Positions 39,624-48,644 of a DNA stretch of 48,644 nucleotides are shown piece after piece (the stretch's first letter is position 1; every line of letters begins with the position of its first letter). Position numbers and translations under genes: made by a program. Under the pieces are notes generated by a model. The model was not told the DNA's origin. It worked only from the letters and a program-made list of their open reading frames with translations, and searched no databases. The DNA comes from Chloroflexota bacterium (GTDB taxonomy: Bacteria > Chloroflexota > Chloroflexia > Chloroheliales > Chloroheliaceae), in assembly GCA_028287745.1 (NCBI GenBank), contig JAQBPB010000037.1:1-48644 (forward strand). Direction: 5' to 3'.

Positions 39624-40508
39624 ATGTTGAACATTACCCACTATCACCGGCCAACCACACTTAAAGAAGCGGTGGCCTTATTGGTTCCCGGCAGAGCGGT
39701 AATTGCCGGTGGAACCGACCTGATGGTAAATCCGCGTTATACCCAGGGTGTCACCGAACTGGTAGATATTACCGGGCTGGGGTTAGCCTATATCCGGCTG
39801 GCTGATTGCAGGAAAGCCACCGGTTGGGTCTACCTGGGCGCGGCTACGACCATGTACGAGGTCCAGAACTCGACCTTGCTGGCTTCAATTGCCGGAGGCG
39901 TCCTGGCTAAAGCCGCCGCGACCTGCGGTTCGCCAAATATCCGGAACGTGGCGACCATCGGGGGAAATGTCTGCTCGGCCCTGCCCTCCGGAGATACTTT
40001 AACCACCTTGCTAGCCCTGGATGCCAGGGTCGCCCTGCAAGGCCCCCTGGGACACCGCGAATTACCCCTCTCCGACTTTTTCCTGGGCCCGGCCCGGACG
40101 GTCTTACAGCAGGAACTGCTTGTGGAAATAAGTTTCCAGGTGCCGCACCCACCCAGCGGAGCGGCCTTTTACAAACTTGGCCGGACCGAAGAAGATATTT
40201 CAATTGTAAACACCGCCGCTTTGCTTTGCCTGGACAGCCAGGGCCGGGTAGCTAAAGCCAGGATTGCCGCCGGGGCGGTCGCGCCGACACCCTTGCGGGC
40301 TTTACAAGCCGAAGAGTTTTTGACGGGCAAATTTCCCGGACCGGACAACTTAAATGAAGCCGCCCGCCTGACTATGGCCGCCGTTTCGCCCATTACCGAC
40401 CAGCGCGCTACCGCTGACTACCGCCGCAAAGTTACACGGGTCTGCGCCCTGCGCGCCCTGGAACAGGCCCTTGCCAGTTGCGGCCCGCTTAATCAGGCCG
40501 CTATTTAG
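39624..40508 (+). CDS. molybdenum hydroxylase FAD-binding subunit (xanthine dehydrogenase type)
   Basis: A 294-residue FAD subunit of the CoxM/XdhB-like family, transferring electrons from the iron-sulfur subunit to the acceptor. The first FAD motif is VIAGGTDLMVNPRY and the second is TCGSPNIRNVATIGGNVCSA with LPSGDTLTTLLALDA; the C-terminal CO_deh_flav_C domain ends with ITDQRATADYRRKVTRVCAL. The start ATG 39624 has a weak ribosome site. It is first of three subunit genes. Urate-pathway genes opposite make xanthine/hypoxanthine the likely substrate. Confidence 0.92.
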   Translation: MLNITHYHRPTTLKEAVALLVPGRAVIAGGTDLMVNPRYTQGVTELVDITGLGLAYIRLADCRKATGWVYLGAATTMYEVQNSTLLASIAGGVLAKAAATCGSPNIRNVATIGGNVCSALPSGDTLTTLLALDARVALQGPLGHRELPLSDFFLGPARTVLQQELLVEISFQVPHPPSGAAFYKLGRTEEDISIVNTAALLCLDSQGRVAKARIAAGAVAPTPLRALQAEEFLTGKFPGPDNLNEAARLTMAAVSPITDQRATADYRRKVTRVCALRALEQALASCGPLNQAAI

Positions 40509-40539
40509 TGGTTTTGCCAGTGCTGAAAAGGAACTTCTT

Positions 40540-41034
40540 ATGATTGAGATGAATTTGGAAGTAAACGGCCGGGAAGAGAACTGGCAGGTCGAACCCGGCG
40601 AAACTTTGCTGGAAGCCCTGCGGCGTTACCACTTTAAGGGGCCAAAACTGGTCTGCGGGACCGGTGATTGCTGCGCCTGTACGGTCGTCGTTGGCACAAA
40701 GTCGGTCTGCTCGTGCTGCCTACCGGCCCTTAAAGCCGACGGACAAAAAGTTGTCACCGTCGAAGGGCTGGCCGAGGAAGGCGTGTTGCACCCGCTCCAG
40801 GCCGCTTTTATCGAAACTGCCGCCTCACAGTGCGGCTTCTGTACGCCAGGGTTTCTGATGCGGTCCTATTCTTTTCTCAAAAATCGCAATCCGGCCGTCC
40901 TTCCGACCGAAGTAGAGGTCCGCAAAGCCCTGGCCGGAAATATCTGCCGCTGTACAGGTTATGTAAAGCCAGTTGAAGCGGTCCTGAAAACCGCCCGGGT
41001 CATGCAAGAGAAAGCGAGGGAGCAAAATGGATAA
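40540..41034 (+). CDS. molybdenum hydroxylase 2Fe-2S subunit
   Basis: A 164-residue iron-sulfur subunit with two [2Fe-2S] domains. The ferredoxin-like cluster is bound by VCGTGDCCACTVVVGTKSVC and the helical cluster by SQCGFCTPGF and NICRCTGY. Three additional Cys lie in the first domain (GDCCAC and SVCSCCLP), where relatives usually have Gly or Ala. The frame is open from 40471; ATG 40540 has AAGGAA 8 nt upstream and gives the normal length. It overlaps the molybdenum subunit start by 8 bases. Confidence 0.92.
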   Translation: MIEMNLEVNGREENWQVEPGETLLEALRRYHFKGPKLVCGTGDCCACTVVVGTKSVCSCCLPALKADGQKVVTVEGLAEEGVLHPLQAAFIETAASQCGFCTPGFLMRSYSFLKNRNPAVLPTEVEVRKALAGNICRCTGYVKPVEAVLKTARVMQEKAREQNG

Positions 41035-43402
41035 CTTAACCCTTGAACAGGACCAGGCAACCTCCGAAGGCCCCTTTGCCGTATTTGGCACCTCGGCGGG
41101 TCGGGTCGATGGGCGCGGCCTGGTAACCGGCGCCCCGGTCTACACCGTCGATTACGAAATGCCCGGAATGCTCCATGCCCGCATCCTGCGTTCGCCTCAC
41201 CCCCACGCCCGGGTCTTGCTGGTTGATCCTGCCCAGGCGCTGGCCCTGAAGGGTGTCCATAAAGTTTTGTGGTGGAAAGACCTGCCCCAGGTCCCCCACA
41301 CTACCAGCGGAGTGCCCCACCCCGAACCGGCCCCTTATGACACCTGCGCCCTGAACTCGACCGTCCGTTACAAAGGCGAGCCGGTGGCCCTGATTGCCGC
41401 CGAGAGCGAAGCCCTGGCCGACCAGGCTCTTAAACTGGTCCGGGTCGAATACGAAGTTTTACCGGCCGTCTTTGAAATAAGCGAAGCGGTCAAGCCGGGC
41501 GCCCCGCAACTGCATACCCAGGTAGAAATAATACCGGGTTTCAAAACAATCTACGACCCGGCCCATAACATTGCCGCCCACGGCGAATACGAGTTTGGCG
41601 ACGTTGAAGCGGCTTTCAGCGCGGCTGACCTGGTTATCGAGCGGCATTACGAAACACCCACTATGTGCCACTGCGCCCTTGAACCCCACGCCAGCCTGGC
41701 CTTTCTGGACGCTTACGACCGGCTGAACGTTGTTACCAGCACCCAGGTGCCTTTCCACGTCCGGCGGCAGCTTGCCAGGGCGCTTGACCTGCCCCTGCGG
41801 CGGATACGTATTACAAAGCCTCGCGTGGGCGGTGGCTTTGGCGGCAAGCAGGAGATGGTCCTGGAACCGCTGGCGGCGGCCCTGGCCCTGGCTACCCGCC
41901 GCCCGGTCCGGCTGGTACTCCCTCGCAACGAAGAATTTAGCGCGTCCAGGGTCCGCCACGCCGCTTCGATTACCATGCGGGCCGGGATTACCCGGGACGG
42001 TAAAATTACTGCCCTGGAAATGCGGGCCAGCACCAACACCGGGGCCTATGCCTCCCACGCCGACACGGTCGCCCACGCAATCGGCCACAAGACGCTGGGC
42101 CTGTACCGGGCCCAGGCTTACCGCTATATTGGTGATGCCGTTTACACCAACCGCCCGGTGGCCGGAGCATTCCGGGGCTACGGCGCGACCCAGGGCTATT
42201 TCGCCCTGGAGTCCTTTATTGATGAACTGGCCTGGCAAATAAAGCTGGACCCACTCGAATTCCGGCGTCGCAATCATACTGAAAAAGGCGGCTTTGACCC
42301 GATGGACTACCACCCCGGCCTGAACGGGCTGGAACCGGGCCGCTCGATCACTTCCTGCGCCTTACCGGAATGCCTGGAACAGGGCGCGAAGCTGATCGGC
42401 TGGGGAGTACCACGCCCGGTGGACAAAGGCCCGGTCAAGCGGGGTCTGGGCATGGCAATCTGCATGCAGGGCAGCGGGGTCGCCAAAATGGAACTGGGCG
42501 GGGCCACGCTCAAGTTAAATGACGACGGTTCCTTTAACCTCTTAACCGGGGCGACCGACATCGGCCAGGGCAGCGATACGGTTTTATCCCAAATTGCCGC
42601 CGAGGTCCTGGGTATCAGCCTGGAGAACATTATCCTGGCTTCGGCTGATACCGACTTGACGGTGATGGACTATGGGGCTTATGCTTCATCGACCACCTAT
42701 ATAACCGGCATGGGGGTCAAACGAGCGGCGGAAGATGCCCGGCGCCAGATACTGGCCGTCGCCGCCGAAATGTGTGAAACCGACCCGGCCTCCCTGAGCA
42801 TTAAACAAAATGAAATCTGGGGGCCTTTCGGGAAAACCGGCCTGACCGTTTCGGACGTGGCTATTGAAACGCTCTACGGGCGGCACCGGACCCAAATTGT
42901 CGGCAAAGGCGATGCTACCAGCAAAGAGTCGCCACCGCCTTTCTACGCCCAGTTTGTGGAAGTGGCCGTTGATACCGAAACCGGCCTGGTCCAGCTTTTA
43001 CGCTCGGTAAATGTCCTGGACCTGGGCCGGGCGGTCAATCCCGCGCTTGCCAGCGGCCAGGTCGAAGGAGCGGTTACCATGGGCTTTGGCTATGCCCTTA
43101 CCGAGGAACTCCGCTTTGACGACCAGGGGACGGTCCGCAACGCCGGGTTCGTCGATTACAAAGTTTTTTCACCGTTGGATATGCCCGAAATGCAGACTGT
43201 TTTAGTCGAAGACCCGGACCCAACCGGGCCATTTGGGCTTAAATCGGCCGGGGAAGTCGGTATTAATGGTCCGGCTCCCGCGATTGCCAACGCTATTTTC
43301 AACGCAACCGGTTTGCGCTTACGCAGCCTGCCGATGACGCCGGGCAAGGTTCTAGAGGGCCTTGAGAACCTGACAGGCCCCGCACCAGACGCACCCGCCT
43401 GA
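41027..43402 (+). CDS. molybdenum hydroxylase large subunit (xanthine dehydrogenase type)
   Basis: A 791-residue molybdopterin-binding subunit. It starts FAVFGTSAGRVDGRGLVTGA; molybdenum cofactor contacts include PRVGGGFGGKQEMVLEPLAA and GAFRGYGATQGYFALESFID (substrate Arg position), then GATDIGQGSDTVLSQIAAEV. The active-site Glu is in LKSAGEVGINGPAPAIANAI. Substrate is not set by sequence alone: related enzymes act on xanthine, nicotinate, aldehydes or CO. The CO-dehydrogenase active-site AYXCSFR motif is absent. Urate enzymes opposite and urease downstream make xanthine or hypoxanthine the best fit. No XdhC-like maturation gene is visible. Confidence 0.9.
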   Translation: MDNLTLEQDQATSEGPFAVFGTSAGRVDGRGLVTGAPVYTVDYEMPGMLHARILRSPHPHARVLLVDPAQALALKGVHKVLWWKDLPQVPHTTSGVPHPEPAPYDTCALNSTVRYKGEPVALIAAESEALADQALKLVRVEYEVLPAVFEISEAVKPGAPQLHTQVEIIPGFKTIYDPAHNIAAHGEYEFGDVEAAFSAADLVIERHYETPTMCHCALEPHASLAFLDAYDRLNVVTSTQVPFHVRRQLARALDLPLRRIRITKPRVGGGFGGKQEMVLEPLAAALALATRRPVRLVLPRNEEFSASRVRHAASITMRAGITRDGKITALEMRASTNTGAYASHADTVAHAIGHKTLGLYRAQAYRYIGDAVYTNRPVAGAFRGYGATQGYFALESFIDELAWQIKLDPLEFRRRNHTEKGGFDPMDYHPGLNGLEPGRSITSCALPECLEQGAKLIGWGVPRPVDKGPVKRGLGMAICMQGSGVAKMELGGATLKLNDDGSFNLLTGATDIGQGSDTVLSQIAAEVLGISLENIILASADTDLTVMDYGAYASSTTYITGMGVKRAAEDARRQILAVAAEMCETDPASLSIKQNEIWGPFGKTGLTVSDVAIETLYGRHRTQIVGKGDATSKESPPPFYAQFVEVAVDTETGLVQLLRSVNVLDLGRAVNPALASGQVEGAVTMGFGYALTEELRFDDQGTVRNAGFVDYKVFSPLDMPEMQTVLVEDPDPTGPFGLKSAGEVGINGPAPAIANAIFNATGLRLRSLPMTPGKVLEGLENLTGPAPDAPA

Positions 43403-43425
43403 CCGCAAACACACAAGGAGAACCA

Positions 43426-44685
43426 ATGACTCAAGCAGTACAGTCCGAAATTTACAATTACATCAAACAAAATGAACACGTTATAGAAGAATACATCGAA
43501 AAACTTGGATCATTTGGGCGCTTATCTGAAGGGGGCATCGTCCGGCCGGTCTACTCGGACCAGTGGTTCGCCGCGCACCGCCAGTTAGCCGATTGGATGG
43601 CCGAAGCCGGGTTGGAAGTCCGGGCCGATGCCGTGGGCAACCTGTGGGGCCTGCACGGCCGGAAATCCGCCGGTAAAGGCTACGCCAGCGGTTCCCACCT
43701 CGATACGGTCAAAGAAGGCGGTAAATATGACGGCGGCCTGGGTATTTTAGCCGCCCTGGCCGCAATCCGTTTCCTGAAAGAACTCTACGGCGAGCCTCGC
43801 CTGCCCCTGGAAGTAGTCGCGCTGTGCGAGGAAGAAGGCAGCCGCTTTAGCAAGACTTTCCTGGGTTCGCGGGCTATCACCGGCACCCTTCCCGCTGAAG
43901 AATTGGACGAAAACCGCGACGCCGAAGGAATCTCGGTCGCTGAAGCGGCCCGGGCCTGTGGTTTTAATCCCGCCCAGTTAGACTCCGCCCGCCGGACCGA
44001 CCTGGCCGGGTTCATCGAACTGCACATCGAGCAGGGCCGCCTGCTGGACGATGTTAAACTTGAAGTCGGTATTGTCCAGGCCATTACCGGCACCCGCCAC
44101 ATGACCGTGACCTTCGATGGCCAGGCCGATCACGCCGGGACTACCCCGATGGACCTGCGTTCGGACGCCCTGGTAGCCGCCGCCCAGGCTATCACCAATA
44201 TTAATGCTATTGCCCTGAAGATGGGCCGCCCGGCCGTTGCCACAGTTGGGAAACTTTCGATTGAACCCGGCGCAACCAATATCGTCCCGGCGCGGGTTGT
44301 TATGACGGTGGACATGCGCCATTCGGAGCCTGATAAAAAAGCCTTCTTAATCTGCCAGGTTGAGCAAGCCTGCCGGACTGCCGCCGCCACACAGCGGGTA
44401 GAAGTAACCTTCGAACGGGAAATGGACCGGATTCCGGCCCAGATGAGTCCCGAAATTATCAACCTGCTGAAGGCCACCGCCGACGAGTTGGGAATTTCGA
44501 ATATGGCGATGGTCAGCGGAGCCGGGCACGACTCGCAGGTGGTCGTCGAGCAAATCCCGACCGGGATGATTTTCGTACCGAGTAAGTCCGGGCGCAGCCA
44601 CAGCCGGGCCGAATATACGCCGCTGGACCAGATACTACCGGGTATCGCCGTGCTGGCCCAGGCGCTGTATAAATTAGCTTATTAA
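43426..44685 (+). CDS. M20-family allantoate amidohydrolase / N-carbamoyl amino acid hydrolase
   Basis: A 419-residue metal-dependent amidohydrolase. The di-metal ligands are His in ASGSHLDTVKEGG, Asp in GKYDGGLGILAAL, Glu in ALCEEEGSRF, His in FIELHIEQGRLL and the terminal His in SGRSHSRAEYT. The dimerisation domain has HMTVTFDGQADHAGTTPMDL. Family members either hydrolyse allantoate to ureidoglycine and ammonia (AllC) or decarbamoylate N-carbamoyl amino acids (HyuC) or beta-ureidopropionate. Position between a xanthine-dehydrogenase-type enzyme and urease, across from uricase genes, supports allantoate. ATG 43426 has AAGGAG 6 nt upstream. Confidence 0.88.
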   Translation: MTQAVQSEIYNYIKQNEHVIEEYIEKLGSFGRLSEGGIVRPVYSDQWFAAHRQLADWMAEAGLEVRADAVGNLWGLHGRKSAGKGYASGSHLDTVKEGGKYDGGLGILAALAAIRFLKELYGEPRLPLEVVALCEEEGSRFSKTFLGSRAITGTLPAEELDENRDAEGISVAEAARACGFNPAQLDSARRTDLAGFIELHIEQGRLLDDVKLEVGIVQAITGTRHMTVTFDGQADHAGTTPMDLRSDALVAAAQAITNINAIALKMGRPAVATVGKLSIEPGATNIVPARVVMTVDMRHSEPDKKAFLICQVEQACRTAAATQRVEVTFEREMDRIPAQMSPEIINLLKATADELGISNMAMVSGAGHDSQVVVEQIPTGMIFVPSKSGRSHSRAEYTPLDQILPGIAVLAQALYKLAY

Positions 44686-44698
44686 AGTAGCCTGAATA

Positions 44699-45394
44699 TT
44701 GAATGAGCTGAAATTACTTCAATTATTTCAACTGGCTGATAGCGCCTTACCGACCGGGGCCTTAAGCCATTCTTTTGGGCTGGAATCGCTAATTGAAGAA
44801 GGCAGCCTGACCGTGGACGGGTTGGAAGCTTTCTTGAATGACTACCTGCAGGAAACCGGCCTGCTGGAAGCTAATTTCTGCCGCCAGGCTTACCACCTGA
44901 CTGACTCCGGGTCCGACCAGGCCAGGTTTAACCCGGCCTGGTCGAGACTGAACGCGCAAATTAGCGCCTTCAAACCGCCCCGCGAAGCGCGCCTGGGCAG
45001 CCTTTCACTGGGACGCCGCCTGGCCCACCTGGCCTTGCAACTGGAAGAACTGCCGCTATTGCGCGGTACGGCCACGGTGCGCGGCCAGGACATGCACTAT
45101 TGCGCCGTGTTCGGCCTGCTGGGCGGCTTGCTGGAAGTGGATGAAGAAGCGGTAGTGCTGGCTTATTTGCAGCAGACAACCGGCTCATTGATTTCGGCCT
45201 GCCAGCGGTTGATGGCCCTGGGCCAGGGGCAGGCGGCTCAGATCAACTGGCGCCTGAAACCGGCCATGCTTCAAACCGCCACCGAAAGCCGGGCTACCTG
45301 GCAAAAGCGCGAAGCCTTTCAATGTTTCGCGCCTTTGACCGAACTGGCATCCATGCGCCACCCGGCCCTGCGCACCCGCCTTTTTATCAGTTAA
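44699..45394 (+). CDS. ureF: urease accessory protein UreF
   Basis: UreF with UreD and UreG loads nickel into the urease apoenzyme. The 231-residue helical protein begins LLQLFQLADSALPTGALSHS and continues FGLESLIEEG, the family N-terminal motif; ARLGSLSLGRRLAHLAL is a further conserved part. The central DMHYCAVFGLLGGLLEVDEE and the AYLQQTTGSLISACQRLM helix are as in UreF. The start is TTG 44699, 13 bases after the amidohydrolase gene, without a clear ribosome site, so coupling to the gene before is likely. It precedes the structural genes here, whereas ureABC commonly come first. Confidence 0.88.
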   Translation: MNELKLLQLFQLADSALPTGALSHSFGLESLIEEGSLTVDGLEAFLNDYLQETGLLEANFCRQAYHLTDSGSDQARFNPAWSRLNAQISAFKPPREARLGSLSLGRRLAHLALQLEELPLLRGTATVRGQDMHYCAVFGLLGGLLEVDEEAVVLAYLQQTTGSLISACQRLMALGQGQAAQINWRLKPAMLQTATESRATWQKREAFQCFAPLTELASMRHPALRTRLFIS

Positions 45395-45405
45395 ATTTGG
45401 GGGAT

Positions 45406-46281
45406 ATGTCTTTGGTAGAGCCGTTAAACCTTGTAAACAACGTTAAGGGTCGCCTGACCCTGGCCTTTGAAAACCAATCCGGCCAGACCATTCTCAAAGT
45501 CCAACGGCAAGAACCACCCCTCAAAGTCGTCCGGGCCTTTCCTTTACCCGGCGGCGCGGCCCTGGTCCACCTGCACAACCTCTCCGGTGGGGTACTTGGC
45601 GGCGACCGGCTGGAAACCAGGGTAGAGCTTGCGCCCGGGACAGCGGCCCAGGTCACCTCGACCAGCGCCACCCGCCTGTACCGCAGCAACCAGGCCGGGC
45701 TGGTTTCCGGCCAGCTAAATGAATTCCTGGTCGGGGAAAATGCCCGGCTGGAATATTTGCCCGACCCCCTTATTCCTTTTGCCGGAGCGCGCTACCGCCA
45801 GCATACCCGGATAGAACTTGCCCCCGGAGCGGGCCTTTTCTGGTGGGAAACGGTGGCACCGGGCCGCGAAGCCAGAGGCGAAATCTTTGAATACGACCTG
45901 GTCGAACTCTCGCTATCCCTGACCGGCGAAGGCCACCCTATCGCCCTGGAACAGGCCCGACTCGAACCCGCCCTGCGTCCGCTTACCTCAACCGCCCGCC
46001 TGGGCCGCTACCGTTACTTTACAACCTTTTACATGTGCCGGGTCGGGCTGGAGAAAGCCGTCTGGAGCCAGCTTGAAACCGGCCTGAACGAACTGGCCGG
46101 CCGGTTGACCGTACCGGGAGAAACCCTCTGGGGAGCCAGCAGTTTAGCCACCGGTGGTGTAGTCGTCCGGGCGGTCAGCCGGAACGGCCGGGCTCTAACG
46201 ACTGGCCTACTGGCAATGGGGAAGCTGGGCAAACAAGAACTTTACGGGCAAGCGGCAATCCCGCCGCGCAAAATTTATTAA
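45406..46281 (+). CDS. ureD: urease accessory protein UreD (UreH)
   Basis: UreD is the scaffold that binds apo-urease and channels nickel. The 291-residue protein shows [40 protein letters not shown] and [20 protein letters not shown] with [30 protein letters not shown] and [13 protein letters not shown], all typical. The frame opens at 45322 inside ureF, but ATG 45406, eleven bases after the ureF stop, fits the family start and has GGGGGA just upstream. It lies before ureA. Confidence 0.92.
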   Translation: MSLVEPLNLVNNVKGRLTLAFENQSGQTILKVQRQEPPLKVVRAFPLPGGAALVHLHNLSGGVLGGDRLETRVELAPGTAAQVTSTSATRLYRSNQAGLVSGQLNEFLVGENARLEYLPDPLIPFAGARYRQHTRIELAPGAGLFWWETVAPGREARGEIFEYDLVELSLSLTGEGHPIALEQARLEPALRPLTSTARLGRYRYFTTFYMCRVGLEKAVWSQLETGLNELAGRLTVPGETLWGASSLATGGVVVRAVSRNGRALTTGLLAMGKLGKQELYGQAAIPPRKIY

Positions 46282-46313
46282 GCCAGACACCAGACACAAA
46301 AAGGAGGCCCGGT

Positions 46314-46616
46314 TTGCATTTAACTCCCCGCGAGCAGGAAAAACTACTTATTTTTGTGGCCGCCGAACTGGCCCGCAAGCGTCAGGCCCGCGGCCTCAAG
46401 CTCAACTATCCTGAGGCTATTGCGATTATTTCCGCCGAAATTATGGAAGCCGCCCGGGACGGTAAAAGTGTGGCCGAGATCATGACCTGGGGCGCGACTA
46501 TCCTCGGTAAAGATGATGTTATGGACGGTATAAGCGAAATGATCCACGAAGTCCAGGTCGAGGCGACTTTCCAGGACGGCACCAAACTGGTGACTATCCA
46601 CGACCCCATCAAGTAA
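46314..46616 (+). CDS. ureA: urease gamma subunit
   Basis: The 100-residue gamma subunit of urease. It reads [55 protein letters not shown] and [20 protein letters not shown] with HDPIK at the end, all near-invariant. The start is TTG 46314 (MHLTPRE) with GGAGG 8 nt upstream. It is a separate gene, not fused to the beta subunit. Confidence 0.96.
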   Translation: MHLTPREQEKLLIFVAAELARKRQARGLKLNYPEAIAIISAEIMEAARDGKSVAEIMTWGATILGKDDVMDGISEMIHEVQVEATFQDGTKLVTIHDPIK

Positions 46617-46631
46617 AAGGAGCTGCAAGAA

Positions 46632-46982
46632 ATGAAGCCGGGCGAATATTTTTTAGATGAAGCGGCCGGACCAATCCAGGCCAATGCCGGGCGCGAGGTT
46701 ACAACCGTCCTGGTGCGCCACACCGGGGACCGGCCGGTCCAGGTAGGCAGTCATTTTCATTTTTTTGAGGTCAATTCGGCCCTGGATTTCGACCGGGTGG
46801 CGGCCTACGGGCAGCGGCTCAATATCCCCGCCGGGACCGCCGTGCGTTTTGAACCGGGCGAAGAAAAGGAAGTTCCCCTGGTGCCGCTGGCGGGGTCCCG
46901 CGAAGTCTTCGGTCATAGGGGCCTGGTCGGTGGAACGCTGGAAGACGCGGCCACTAAAGCAGCCGCCCTCAATAAAGTTTAA
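46632..46982 (+). CDS. ureB: urease beta subunit
   Basis: The 116-residue beta subunit of urease, which supports the alpha-subunit active-site channel. [20 protein letters not shown] replaces the usual IPGE start with a related form; then [60 protein letters not shown] and the final [12 protein letters not shown] are conserved. AAAGGAG lies 8 nt before ATG 46632. It is 15 bases after ureA and 43 before ureC. Confidence 0.95.
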   Translation: MKPGEYFLDEAAGPIQANAGREVTTVLVRHTGDRPVQVGSHFHFFEVNSALDFDRVAAYGQRLNIPAGTAVRFEPGEEKEVPLVPLAGSREVFGHRGLVGGTLEDAATKAAALNKV

Positions 46983-47025
46983 TTTTGCCGTTAGCCGTGC
47001 GACGTTTAATAAAAAGGATTAAGCC

Positions 47026-48644
47026 ATGAGCCTGGAAATACCGCGCAGAACTTATGCCGACCTCTACGGCCCGACTACCGGGGACCGGGTCCGGCTGGCC
47101 GACACTGAACTGATTATTCAGGTCGAAAAAGACTTTACCGCCTACGGAGATGAAATAACCTTCGGGGGCGGCAAGGTCATCCGGGACGGCATGGGCCAGA
47201 GCAGCGGGGCCACCCGCTCCGGCGCGCTCGACCTGGTTATTACCAATGCACTGGTCCTGGATTACTGGGGGATTGTCAAAGGGGATATAGGCATCAAAGA
47301 CGGCCGGATTGTCAAAGTAGGCAAGGCCGGGAACCCACATACCATGCAGGGAGTTGACCCCGAACTGGTCGTCGGGGCCAGCACCGAGGTTATCGCGGGT
47401 GAGAACATGATCGTAACCGCCGGGGGCATTGACTGTCATATTCACTTTATCGCGCCCCAGCAAATTTATGAGGCTATCGCCAGCGGTGTAACGACCATGA
47501 TCGGCGGCGGCACCGGCCCGGCTACCGGCACAAACGCCACCACCTGTACACCGGGAGCCTGGAACATGGCCCGCATGCTCCAGTCGGCGGAAGCCTGGCC
47601 CATCAACTTCGGCTTCCTGGGTAAAGGCAACGCTTCTCAGCCCGCCCCCCTGGCCGAACAAATCGAAGCCGGGGCTTGCGGTCTGAAACTGCACGAGGAT
47701 TGGGGCACCACCCCGGCCGCTATCGACACCTGCCTGAAAGTGGCCGACCAGTACCATGTCCAGGTTTCCATTCATACCGACACCATAAACGAGGCCGGTT
47801 TTGTCGAAGATACGATTGCCGCTATCGCCGGTAGGACCATTCACACCTACCATACCGAGGGCGCGGGCGGCGGCCATGCTCCCGATATTATCCGGATTGC
47901 CGCCTATCCCAATATCCTGCCTTCTTCCACCAATCCCACCCGGCCCTTCACGGTCAATACCATTGCCGAACACCTGGATATGCTCATGGTCTGCCACCAC
48001 CTGAATTCAATGGTGCCGGAAGATGTCGCCTTTGCCGAAAGCCGTATCCGCCCGGAGACCATCGCCGCCGAAGATATTCTGCACGACCTGGGTGTGTTTA
48101 GCATGATTTCCAGCGACTCCCAGGCGATGGGCCGGGTGGGCGAAGTCATCCTGCGGACCTGGCAGACCGCTCATAAAATGAAAGTACAGCGCGGGCCGCT
48201 GGCCGGAGATTCTTCCCGCAACGACAATACCCGCGTCAAACGCTACCTGGCTAAGTACACTATAAACCCGGCCATAACTAATGGGGTCGCCCACGAAGTC
48301 GGTTCAATTGAACCGGGCAAACTGGCCGACCTGGTGCTGTGGAAACCGGCCTTTTTCGGCGTCAAGCCGGAACTGGTCGTCAAAGGCGGCTTTATTGCCT
48401 GGGGCGCGATGGGCGATGCTAACGCCTCCATCCCAACCCCGCAGCCGGTCCTGTACCGGCCCATGTTCGGGGCCTACGGTAAAGCGATTGCCCACACCAG
48501 CCTGACCTTTATGTCCAAAGCCGCGCTGGAAGGCGGCATCCCGGAAAAACTCGGCTTGCAAAAAAGAGCCGTAGCGGTCGCGAACTGCCGTAACATCGGC
48601 AAAGCCGATATGGTCCTCAACTCGGCCACCCCGAAAATCGAGGT
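47026..48644 (+). CDS. ureC: urease alpha subunit, cut by the window end
   Basis: The catalytic nickel subunit of urease, hydrolysing urea to ammonia and carbamate. About 539 of the usual roughly 570 residues are visible, still in frame at the last base. The start is [20 protein letters not shown]. Nickel ligands are His pair in [14 protein letters not shown], carbamylated Lys in [13 protein letters not shown], His in [14 protein letters not shown], His in [15 protein letters not shown] and Asp in [14 protein letters not shown]. The mobile flap Cys-His is in [27 protein letters not shown] lies 7 nt before ATG 47026. UreE and UreG are not in view and may follow beyond the window. Confidence 0.96.
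   Translation, partial: MSLEIPRRTYADLYGPTTGDRVRLADTELIIQVEKDFTAYGDEITFGGGKVIRDGMGQSSGATRSGALDLVITNALVLDYWGIVKGDIGIKDGRIVKVGKAGNPHTMQGVDPELVVGASTEVIAGENMIVTAGGIDCHIHFIAPQQIYEAIASGVTTMIGGGTGPATGTNATTCTPGAWNMARMLQSAEAWPINFGFLGKGNASQPAPLAEQIEAGACGLKLHEDWGTTPAAIDTCLKVADQYHVQVSIHTDTINEAGFVEDTIAAIAGRTIHTYHTEGAGGGHAPDIIRIAAYPNILPSSTNPTRPFTVNTIAEHLDMLMVCHHLNSMVPEDVAFAESRIRPETIAAEDILHDLGVFSMISSDSQAMGRVGEVILRTWQTAHKMKVQRGPLAGDSSRNDNTRVKRYLAKYTINPAITNGVAHEVGSIEPGKLADLVLWKPAFFGVKPELVVKGGFIAWGAMGDANASIPTPQPVLYRPMFGAYGKAIAHTSLTFMSKAALEGGIPEKLGLQKRAVAVANCRNIGKADMVLNSATPKIE

Noticed and set aside
41027..43402. Carbon monoxide dehydrogenase assignment for the molybdenum hydroxylase
   Set aside because: The AYXCSFR active-site loop of CoxL is not present and the neighbours are purine enzymes.

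Overview
The window looks like a chromosomal segment of a moderately GC-rich bacterium, most likely a member of the Chloroflexota; this rests on overall protein style only (NB-ARC/TPR regulator, Ala/Thr-rich lipoprotein linkers, mixed ATG/GTG/TTG starts, AGGAGG-type ribosome sites) and is tentative. No insertion sequence, prophage, tRNA or rRNA was recognised. Coding density is high and genes fall into clear functional blocks.

Layout. 1-444: the leader-distal end of a CRISPR array, with five repeats, degenerating terminal repeats and one abnormal 135-nt interval that encodes a 34-residue membrane mini-protein. 692-4919: single metabolic genes (cobT, an aldo/keto reductase, a zinc alcohol dehydrogenase of the S-hydroxymethyl-mycothiol type, an esterase). 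5097-8471: a TPP-riboswitch-controlled thiamine salvage operon, thiE-thiM-thiD-tenA, with promoter, aptamer and terminator all readable. 8631-10457: a small charged protein, a pterin carbinolamine dehydratase and a PfkB sugar kinase. 10767-15952: a DeoR-regulated sugar or amino-sugar operon (DeoR, ROK kinase, SIS isomerase/deaminase, 1-phosphofructokinase-like kinase) with a consensus promoter and a palindromic operator, followed by an apparently leaderless class III CoA transferase.

15995-22137 is the most novel part: a large HTH/NB-ARC/TPR regulator divergent from a small hypothetical gene, a Nif11-leader RiPP precursor with a 15-residue core of strictly alternating polar/hydrophobic residues, a strong hairpin attenuator, and a radical SAM RiPP maturase. 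22244-26211: a zinc/manganese-type ABC importer (lipoprotein, ATPase, two permeases) with a promoter followed by two inverted repeats. 26665-29732: a moxR - DUF58 - BatA-like VWA operon.

29966-48644 is a roughly 19-kb purine-degradation island built as two divergent gene sets. The minus-strand set encodes OHCU decarboxylase, urate oxidase, 5-hydroxyisourate hydrolase, a hydantoinase, a DUF3830 protein and a BMP-type nucleoside/purine ABC importer. The plus-strand set encodes a three-subunit xanthine-dehydrogenase-type molybdenum enzyme, an M20 allantoate/carbamoyl amidohydrolase and urease genes ureF, ureD, ureA, ureB and ureC (ureC is cut by the window end). Together they outline uptake of purines, oxidation to urate, ring opening to allantoin, hydrolysis to allantoate and release of ammonia and urea, with urease taking the last nitrogen. 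The DUF3830 protein and the hydantoinase (placed where an allantoinase is expected) are the least certain steps. Coordinates and motifs were read by eye; no database search was run.
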